From: Gammaproteobacteria bacterium
GTDB taxonomy: Bacteria > Pseudomonadota > Gammaproteobacteria > Enterobacterales > Kangiellaceae
DNA length: 64,000 nucleotides
Direction: 5' to 3'
Assembly (NCBI GenBank): GCA_013373375.1
Contig: JABXHY010000004.1
Location: forward strand, 62,001-126,000
Part shown: piece after piece, positions 58,766-64,000 of the stretch
How the letters are laid out: the number at the start of each line of letters is the position of its first letter
Position numbering within the stretch: position 1 is the first letter of the stretch
Notes under the pieces: generated by a model
The model's database searches: none
What the model saw: only the letters and a program-made list of their open reading frames with translations
Told to the model about the DNA's origin: nothing
Position numbers and translations under genes: made by a program

Positions 58766-59758
58766 TTAAAACAAAACGTTGTCGCATTTAACGCCTTGCT
58801 CAACCTGCTGCAGGTTTTGCAGCGTCACTTTGGCGATTTGGTTAAGGGCATGGGTGGTAAAGAAACCCTGGTGCCCGGAAATCAGGACATTCGGGAAAGT
58901 CGTCAAGCGCATAAACAGATCATCCATCACGATATCGGTCGATAAATCTTCGAAAAACAGATTGGCCTCTTCTTCGTAAACATCGATGGCTAAATAACCG
59001 ATATGCTTACGTTTTAAAGCTTCGTAAACGGCCTGAGTGTCAATCAGACCTCCACGGCTGGTATTAATAAGCGTGACTCCTTGGCGCATTAGCCGAATAG
59101 TTTCCGCATTAATCATGTGCCGATTTTGCTCATCTAACGGACAATGAAGCGTAATGATGTCGCTCACTTCGTACAAAGACGACAACTCCACATAAGTGAC
59201 ATTGTTTTCTGCTGCCCAGGAGTGATTCGGAGCAATATCATAGGCAAGCACTTCGCAATTAAATCCGCGAAATATTTGTGCAGTTACCGACCCTATATTG
59301 CCAGTGCCTATAATTCCCACCGTTTTGCCACTGATTTCGACGCCAGATAACCCTTCCAACGAAAAGTTACCTTCTCTTACTCGGTTGTAGGATTTGTGGG
59401 TCGATCGATACAGAGTGAGTAACAGTGCCAATACATGCTCCGCAACTGCATGAGGTGAATAAGCAGGTACTCGAACACAATTCATTTGTAACTTTTTAGC
59501 TTGGTTTAAATCAAGATTGTTAAAGCCAGCACAACGAAATGCCACTGTCTTTATTTTGAGATTGACCAGTTCATCGAGAACCTGTTGGTTGAGACGATCA
59601 TTCACAAACACACAAACCGCATCATACCCCTCAGCCATTTTGACCGTGGCTTCGGAAAGGCGAGTATCGAAGTAATCTATTTGATGATAATACTGCCCAG
59701 CGTATTGCGAAAAATATTCTATGTCGTATTGCTTACTGCTGAACATTGCGATTTTCAT
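58766..59758 (-). CDS. ldhA: Fermentative D-lactate dehydrogenase
   Basis: LdhA reduces pyruvate to D-lactate with NADH. The sequence follows E. coli LdhA closely: KIAMFSSKQYD at the N-terminus, FRCAGFNNLDL, NFSLEGLSGVEISGKTVG, the Rossmann GTGNIG, the catalytic Arg in NTSRGGLID and the catalytic His in SGHQGFFT. An open frame extends 18 codons upstream. The ATG at 59756-59758 is chosen because AAGGAG lies seven bases before it and it matches LdhA, giving 330 residues. Confidence 0.93.
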   Translation of the reverse strand: MKIAMFSSKQYDIEYFSQYAGQYYHQIDYFDTRLSEATVKMAEGYDAVCVFVNDRLNQQVLDELVNLKIKTVAFRCAGFNNLDLNQAKKLQMNCVRVPAYSPHAVAEHVLALLLTLYRSTHKSYNRVREGNFSLEGLSGVEISGKTVGIIGTGNIGSVTAQIFRGFNCEVLAYDIAPNHSWAAENNVTYVELSSLYEVSDIITLHCPLDEQNRHMINAETIRLMRQGVTLINTSRGGLIDTQAVYEALKRKHIGYLAIDVYEEEANLFFEDLSTDIVMDDLFMRLTTFPNVLISGHQGFFTTHALNQIAKVTLQNLQQVEQGVKCDNVLF

Positions 59759-59886
59759 AATGGCTCCTTGCAATTGCGGCTTTAATGACTTGATGCAATT
59801 GCTCAACATCATTTTAATTTTGTTATATAACCAATTTAAAACTGATTATAGTTCTGGAAACTAAAGTGCTCAAAAAGATCGGTAGC

Positions 59887-59914
59887 TTATGACGCTTTTT
59901 CTAAGCAGTCATAA
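59887..59914 (-). terminator. Hairpin downstream of apbE
   Basis: On the minus strand TTATGAC-T-GCTT pairs with AAGC-GTCATAA, an 11-bp stem with one bulged base and an A-rich loop. Five Us follow only after about ten bases, so termination strength is uncertain. It lies between the apbE stop and ldhA. Confidence 0.5.
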
Positions 59915-59937
59915 ACGAAAAGAAGCATAATCGAAAA

Positions 59938-60837
59938 CTAACGTTGACAGTAAAACTTGACCGACTGATCGGATAAAAATGATTCGGCTTTTGGTCCATG
60001 AAGCATCGCCAGAGTCGCGAGCAAACCAGCTTGTAAACAATGATCGGCAATTACAGTAACCGTATGTGGCGCATTTTTAATTGGATACCCAGTTGTAGGA
60101 TTAAGTATATGACCGTAGCGTTTGCCATTATGAATTAAGTAACGTTCCGTATCACCACTGGTACAAATAGCACCGATACTCAAACGAATGGACTTTTCTA
60201 ATTGCGCTAATTGACTGTCGACTCCAACTTGCCAGTAAGGTCTCTTAACTGGTGCGTGTGTCACTCTCAAATCACCGCCAAAATTGATTAATACCGAAAT
60301 GTCAGGAAATTGTTCAATAACCAATTGCGCTGCTTTGTCGACAGCGTATTCTTTACCAATCCCACCAAAGTCAATTTCCATTTCGGGTTGTAAGATCAAA
60401 GAATCTTTATCGAATTTAATTTTATTCCAACCGATTAAAGGTAACAGTTGCTCGACTTTTTCGCGTGAAGGAAACGAGGCGTTCGGTTTAAATGACCAAA
60501 CTCGACGTAATACTCCTGACGTAAGATCAAACATTCCATCGCTGATGTCATAACATTGTTGTGCGAACTGCAGCAACCCAAATGTTTCTGGGTCAATTGC
60601 GACTCTTGAGCCATTGCTGTTATTAATAGCGTAACAAATATTGTTGTCTTGATAGCGACTGTATTTTTGTTCTATCCGCCAGGCTTCATTAGCGACCAGT
60701 TCGATAATCGACTTTGCTTGCTGTAGATTGTCGGTTTCAACCAAACAATCACACGGGCTGGCCATGGCATTAAATTGTCCAAGGAACCCGTGCTCTTGTT
60801 CTGTGATTTCTATTTGGTTTTGTTTTTTATATGACAA
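59938..60837 (-). CDS. apbE: ApbE FAD:protein FMN transferase
   Basis: ApbE attaches FMN covalently to Ser or Thr of exported proteins. The 299-residue protein shows the family segments NAMASPCDCLVE, IDFGGIGKEYAVDKAA, VLINFGGDLRVTH, GAICTSGDTERY and HILNPTTGYPI. No clear lipoprotein signal is visible at the N-terminus, which starts MSYKKQNQ, so export is uncertain or the start lies elsewhere. It follows the DUF3570 barrel gene by 17 bases and ends the cluster. Confidence 0.93.
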   Translation of the reverse strand: MSYKKQNQIEITEQEHGFLGQFNAMASPCDCLVETDNLQQAKSIIELVANEAWRIEQKYSRYQDNNICYAINNSNGSRVAIDPETFGLLQFAQQCYDISDGMFDLTSGVLRRVWSFKPNASFPSREKVEQLLPLIGWNKIKFDKDSLILQPEMEIDFGGIGKEYAVDKAAQLVIEQFPDISVLINFGGDLRVTHAPVKRPYWQVGVDSQLAQLEKSIRLSIGAICTSGDTERYLIHNGKRYGHILNPTTGYPIKNAPHTVTVIADHCLQAGLLATLAMLHGPKAESFLSDQSVKFYCQR

Positions 60838-60854
60838 ATAGTTTTTCCGAAATT

Positions 60855-62183
60855 TTAGAACGAATATGTGTACTGTAAAAATACCGCATCCATATCAGGA
60901 TAAATCTCCAAGTCATTTAACACCCCCGGATGACTATCCAATACGTCTTTCGCAGACTGCTTATAATAAGATAATCGAAGTGCCATTTCGTTACCAGCAT
61001 TGGTTTTCCAGCCATACTTTAAACCAAGTGTCACGCCTGTAAACTCACCTAACCGAATATCAGCAGAAGCAAATTCCGGCACTGCTGCTGAATCCAATAA
61101 ATACGGTTGGTAAAAATCTGCAGCAGTTTGCGAGTAGTATCGAAACTGAGGTTCAATAAAGCTACTGTCGCCAATGTAAAATAAATGCTTATATTCGACT
61201 GTTTGAGATTTAATACCCCAGTCATCTGTAAAATATCGAACCGACACATCCATTATGGATTCATCAAAATGATGTTTTGTTTGCCAATAAAAACTGTGTT
61301 TGGTTCTCGAGTCTGGTCGGTTTTCATAAATATGATCGGTCGCAATTCCACCATTATCAACCAACGAAATCACTTTAAATGGATCGTTGAGATAACCCGA
61401 TACATTCGAATATGAATAATTGAACTGCATAATAGTGGATCGGTTGATCACTTGAGTCCACCCGAGCAAAATGTCCGTCGTTTGTCGGTCGTCACTGCTG
61501 TCGATTCGAGTTGCATCGAACGCATCCTGAAAATCTTGGTCCGTTGGAAACTGTCCCAAATCAATGACCATGGAAGATAAAGGATCGGGTATCCCACCGA
61601 CGGGCTCGTAAGTATCGGACGCATACGACAGGCCTGCTGAAAAAGTTGAGTTTTTCTGATTTAAATCCCAAGCCAAACTTCCGTTCAACGCAAGCGATAA
61701 ATAATCATACTCTTTCGAAAAGTGAACGCCGTAACTACTGGTAACATTTTCCCAAGCTGGTTTTGTCCACTGGGCATTCATTTGCAATCGAGTATCGCGA
61801 AACGTGTCGTCCAAAGGGATCTCTCCGGCCTCAGCCGTATACTGACCATTGCCTGAAGGTCGAGTAAACGTTTGGCTGTTTGGTTGCGCAATCGCACCTG
61901 AGGGCGATGCACCAGTAAGACTGTCCAAAACAACTTTAAAATTAAATTTGTCATTAAACTCCGGCTCATGGGTTGCACTAAAAACACCTTCTACCGCACT
62001 AACCCGATCAGTCTCCCCGTAGTAGAGAAAGCCAGTGTCAAACTTCCAGTCTTTTGAGAAATCCCAAAAATCACCTTCTGCTTGTGCCGAACTGCCCAAC
62101 AAAGCACAAGATGCAGCTGCGATAGCAGTGGATACATTTTTGGCCTTTTTAGACATCCGCTTTGATTGATTGACTAATTGCAT
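60855..62183 (-). CDS. DUF3570 outer-membrane beta-barrel protein
   Basis: This 442-residue protein has a signal peptide (cleavage near SAQA-EGD, residue 36) and a pattern of alternating amphipathic strands with a C-terminal aromatic (VFLQYTYSF), typical of an outer-membrane barrel, and matches DUF3570. Near residues 87-93 it contains DSLTGAS, a match to the ApbE flavinylation consensus. The start is the ATG at 62181-62183: GGAGG lies six bases upstream, inside the end of the DUF4266 gene, and a TTG two codons earlier is less likely. It sits between DUF4266 and apbE. Confidence 0.88.
   Translation of the reverse strand: MQLVNQSKRMSKKAKNVSTAIAAASCALLGSSAQAEGDFWDFSKDWKFDTGFLYYGETDRVSAVEGVFSATHEPEFNDKFNFKVVLDSLTGASPSGAIAQPNSQTFTRPSGNGQYTAEAGEIPLDDTFRDTRLQMNAQWTKPAWENVTSSYGVHFSKEYDYLSLALNGSLAWDLNQKNSTFSAGLSYASDTYEPVGGIPDPLSSMVIDLGQFPTDQDFQDAFDATRIDSSDDRQTTDILLGWTQVINRSTIMQFNYSYSNVSGYLNDPFKVISLVDNGGIATDHIYENRPDSRTKHSFYWQTKHHFDESIMDVSVRYFTDDWGIKSQTVEYKHLFYIGDSSFIEPQFRYYSQTAADFYQPYLLDSAAVPEFASADIRLGEFTGVTLGLKYGWKTNAGNEMALRLSYYKQSAKDVLDSHPGVLNDLEIYPDMDAVFLQYTYSF
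61903..61925 (-). other. Candidate ApbE flavinylation site in the DUF3570 gene
   Basis: Residues 87-93 of the barrel read D-S-L-T-G-A-S. The characterised ApbE consensus is D-x-x-(S/T)-G-A-(T/S), with FMN on the final hydroxyl residue. Proline follows. This is a sequence match only. Confidence 0.5.
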
Positions 62184-62413
62184 CCGCAACCTCCACCTGC
62201 AAAACTACGCCCACCGCTGGTCGCTTCTTTCGAAAAATAAATATGGTCATCCAAACCGGCTTCTATTGGATCACTCACCAAAGCCATCTCCGGCTTTGCC
62301 AGTAAATCTCGTTCCCAGGGCTCAACCCCCAAAGAGCTGCATCCGGTTAACACCGAAACCCCGAGTACCCAAAAAATGCTAACTCGCAGTGGCTTTAATT
62401 TAGTCAACTTCAT
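62174..62413 (-). CDS. DUF4266 small lipoprotein
   Basis: This 79-residue lipoprotein has a basic start, one hydrophobic segment and a lipobox ending LTGCSS (Cys near residue 25), then EPWERDLLAKPEM and a C-terminal SGGRSFAGGGCGCN. It matches DUF4266. The terminal Cys-Gly-Cys is conserved in the family as far as I recall and could be a redox or metal site; the neighbouring thioredoxin-like gene makes a disulfide partner plausible. It overlaps the thioredoxin gene by four bases and the DUF3570 start by ten. Confidence 0.88.
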   Translation of the reverse strand: MKLTKLKPLRVSIFWVLGVSVLTGCSSLGVEPWERDLLAKPEMALVSDPIEAGLDDHIYFSKEATSGGRSFAGGGCGCN

Positions 62414-62904
62414 TTCACTGACTCCTGTGATTTTGATTTCGATAGCAGCTGAATAAGTTCTTGCTCGTACTCGTCCTGCTTTTTCTCGTTAAACCCAACA
62501 TGTGAATTAAATGGCCGCCCCATCCGGTCAATAGTAAAACTCATCGGCATGCCCTTAAGTTGGAACTGCTTTGCAGTGATCCCATCGGGGTCGTAGATAA
62601 CATCGAAAGCCGCAGGGTTCTCATCGAGAAACTTTTCTGCCAACTGCTTTTCTTTGTCTAGGTTGATGGTAATCACCTTTAATCCTTGGTCCTGGTATTT
62701 CGCCTTCATCTCATTCATCCAGGGAAAAGAATGACGACACGGCTTGCACCAGGAGGCCCAAAAATCAACATAAACAACTTGTCCCTTTGCTTCGGCTAGC
62801 TGTTGTTGAAGCTCGACCATGACATCGGCTTGAACCTTCAAAGGGTATAACCCAGTGACGATCAACATCAGAGTAAGAGCTAAAGAAATATTTAGATTTT
62901 TCAA
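62410..62904 (-). CDS. TlpA-like periplasmic thioredoxin
   Basis: This 164-residue protein has a signal peptide (cleavage near KVQA-DV, about residue 26) and a TlpA/ResA thioredoxin fold with the active site WCKPC in FWASWCKPCRHSF, and the cis-proline loop KGMPMSFTID. It would act as a periplasmic disulfide reductant or exchange protein. It is the first gene of the TlpA-DUF4266-DUF3570-ApbE cluster. Confidence 0.93.
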   Translation of the reverse strand: MKNLNISLALTLMLIVTGLYPLKVQADVMVELQQQLAEAKGQVVYVDFWASWCKPCRHSFPWMNEMKAKYQDQGLKVITINLDKEKQLAEKFLDENPAAFDVIYDPDGITAKQFQLKGMPMSFTIDRMGRPFNSHVGFNEKKQDEYEQELIQLLSKSKSQESVK

Positions 62905-63123
62905 ATGAGGCTACTCGCTAATTAACTTCGATGACATCAGAGTATGTTCGAACGGACAACTTGACCATTGGACATCTGTCTATCTTTCGTTAACTCACTG
63001 ATTTTATTTGGGTAATCAAGGTTAGCGGTTTGACATAATTTCTTTTAGAATGACCATAAGTTTGTCGGAACCCATTCTGATCATTTCTATCTAACGCCTT
63101 AATTAGACTAATGGCCAATAAGT

Positions 63124-63636
63124 ATGACTGATGTAATTTTTAACTATCTCAATCGATTGCGAGCTTCGATTGTGTTTTTCGTATTACTCGTAGCGTTTAA
63201 TATTTTTGATATTTACGACGACTTACTAGATGGCTCTTCAATCACTCATATCATTGAAGAAACAATAATGATTCTTATTTTTATCAGCATTATTGGAGTG
63301 TTGGTGAAAAAGCTTGTTGACTCATCAAATAAGCTTCACCAACTAAAAAAAGAACTCGTCAATATTAAGCAACTTCATGCGCAACAAACTCATGAGATGC
63401 AAGAAGCGAGAAAAAGTTATTCCGATATCATTGCACAACAGTTTCAAGACTGGCAGCTCACCAGAAGCGAGAGTGAAGTTGGCTTTTTATTATTAAAAGG
63501 ATTGAGTTTAAAAGAGATCGCCAGTGTTCGAGACACGAAAGAAAAATCCGCCAGACAACAGGCGTCGAATATTTACGCCAAAGCAGGTCTAACAGGTCGA
63601 CATGAATTTGCTGGATGGTTTTTTGAAGACCGATAA
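63124..63636 (+). CDS. Membrane-bound LuxR-type transcription regulator
   Basis: This 170-residue protein has two membrane helices (about residues 13-30 and 42-62), a coiled coil (about 66-105) and a C-terminal GerE/LuxR HTH (about 112-168; LTRSESEVGFLLLKGLSLKEIA). It has no receiver domain. It is divergent from the thioredoxin gene, with TTGACA at 63030-63035 a possible -35. A regulator of the neighbouring cluster is a reasonable inference from position. Confidence 0.88.
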   Translation: MTDVIFNYLNRLRASIVFFVLLVAFNIFDIYDDLLDGSSITHIIEETIMILIFISIIGVLVKKLVDSSNKLHQLKKELVNIKQLHAQQTHEMQEARKSYSDIIAQQFQDWQLTRSESEVGFLLLKGLSLKEIASVRDTKEKSARQQASNIYAKAGLTGRHEFAGWFFEDR

Positions 63637-63678
63637 ACCATCACAGCAAAAATGCAATAAGCTCAATCTTCACCACGA

Positions 63679-64000
63679 CTATATATCAGTCGAATTGGTA
63701 TCAGCATCCGACAGTATATAGTGTCGGATTCCCGCCAAGGTATGAATGACTATTAACGCTGGAAGAAGATATAAACCAATCACCACATGCAGCCACTCCA
63801 TTGCTTCGTGCATAAAATCCAATCCTTCCAAAGGTACACAAACCGAAAACCATCCAAACACATCAATGCATTCGTTTTCGGTCAATAGGTACATCGGGCC
63901 GGTGATAACCAAAATACCTAAAAGCAGTAACAGCGTTCGATGTCCAATATAAGCCGCCCATCTTTCTATAGCAGTTTTTTCCTCTCTTTCAGGAAAACCT
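63679..64000 (-). CDS. Cytochrome b561-like protein, 5' end cut by window
   Basis: The last 106 codons of a membrane cytochrome are visible; the start lies beyond 64000. The helices GHRTLLLLLGILVITGPM and HVVIGLYLLPALIVIHTLAGIRHYIL carry spaced histidines (GHR, LHV, IHT, RHY) like the heme ligands of the b561/YceJ family. A cysteine-containing loop lies between. An electron-transfer role to the periplasm fits the neighbouring redox cluster, but they may be separate units. Confidence 0.8.
   Translation of the reverse strand, partial: GFPEREEKTAIERWAAYIGHRTLLLLLGILVITGPMYLLTENECIDVFGWFSVCVPLEGLDFMHEAMEWLHVVIGLYLLPALIVIHTLAGIRHYILSDADTNSTDI

Overview
The window looks like chromosomal DNA of a Gram-negative gammaproteobacterium with low-to-moderate GC, probably marine or aquatic. 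The backbone is pilMNOPQ divergent from mrcA, with aroK-aroB-damX-hemE on one side and rpmE, priA, argS, an FtsN-like SPOR gene, hslVU, a DUF971 gene, ubiE-ubiJ-ubiB and tatABC on the other. From memory this mirrors the order around Pseudomonas aeruginosa PA5034-PA5070. The genus cannot be fixed from sequence alone. No tRNA, rRNA, IS element, integrase or CRISPR array was seen.

Layout. 1-4.4 kb: end of a chemoreceptor gene, a YfhL-type ferredoxin, coaD, a YheT-type hydrolase and hemE. 4.4-12.9 kb: damX, aroB, aroK and the type IV pilus operon pilMNOPQ, all on the minus strand. 13.1-20.9 kb: mrcA (PBP1a), rpmE, priA, argS and an FtsN-like SPOR protein. 20.9-48.5 kb: about 28 kb of minus-strand accessory modules separating the SPOR gene from hslVU. 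These are (a) a six-gene MoxR/DUF58/BatA-type cluster with a DUF4159 protein, (b) a TldE/TldD pair whose TldD carries a Tat signal, (c) a plus-strand DUF1996 lipoprotein, (d) an eight-gene operon combining a NitT/TauT-like ABC transporter, three solute-binding proteins (two fused to OmpA-type peptidoglycan-binding domains), a membrane-anchored VWA protein, a TelA-family protein and a coiled-coil membrane protein, (e) an unrecognised 540-residue protein, and (f) rapA and a TIGR02647-like gene. 48.6-56.9 kb: hslVU behind a clear sigma-32-type promoter, DUF971, ubiEJB, a HIT protein, tatABC and a DUF4442 protein. 57-59.8 kb: purEK and a fermentative D-lactate dehydrogenase. 59.9-64 kb: a TlpA thioredoxin - DUF4266 - DUF3570 barrel - ApbE cluster, a divergent membrane-bound LuxR-type regulator and a partial b561-like cytochrome.

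Two places look most worth following. The first is the ABC/OmpA/VWA/TelA operon (34.2-43.1 kb), which reads as a cell-envelope-spanning uptake or sensing machine of unknown substrate. The second is the ApbE cluster, where the DUF3570 outer-membrane barrel itself carries a sequence matching the ApbE flavinylation consensus, so the barrel may be a covalent flavoprotein. The window also holds complete tatABC, ubiEJB and aroKB sets, and at least one clear Tat substrate (TldD).
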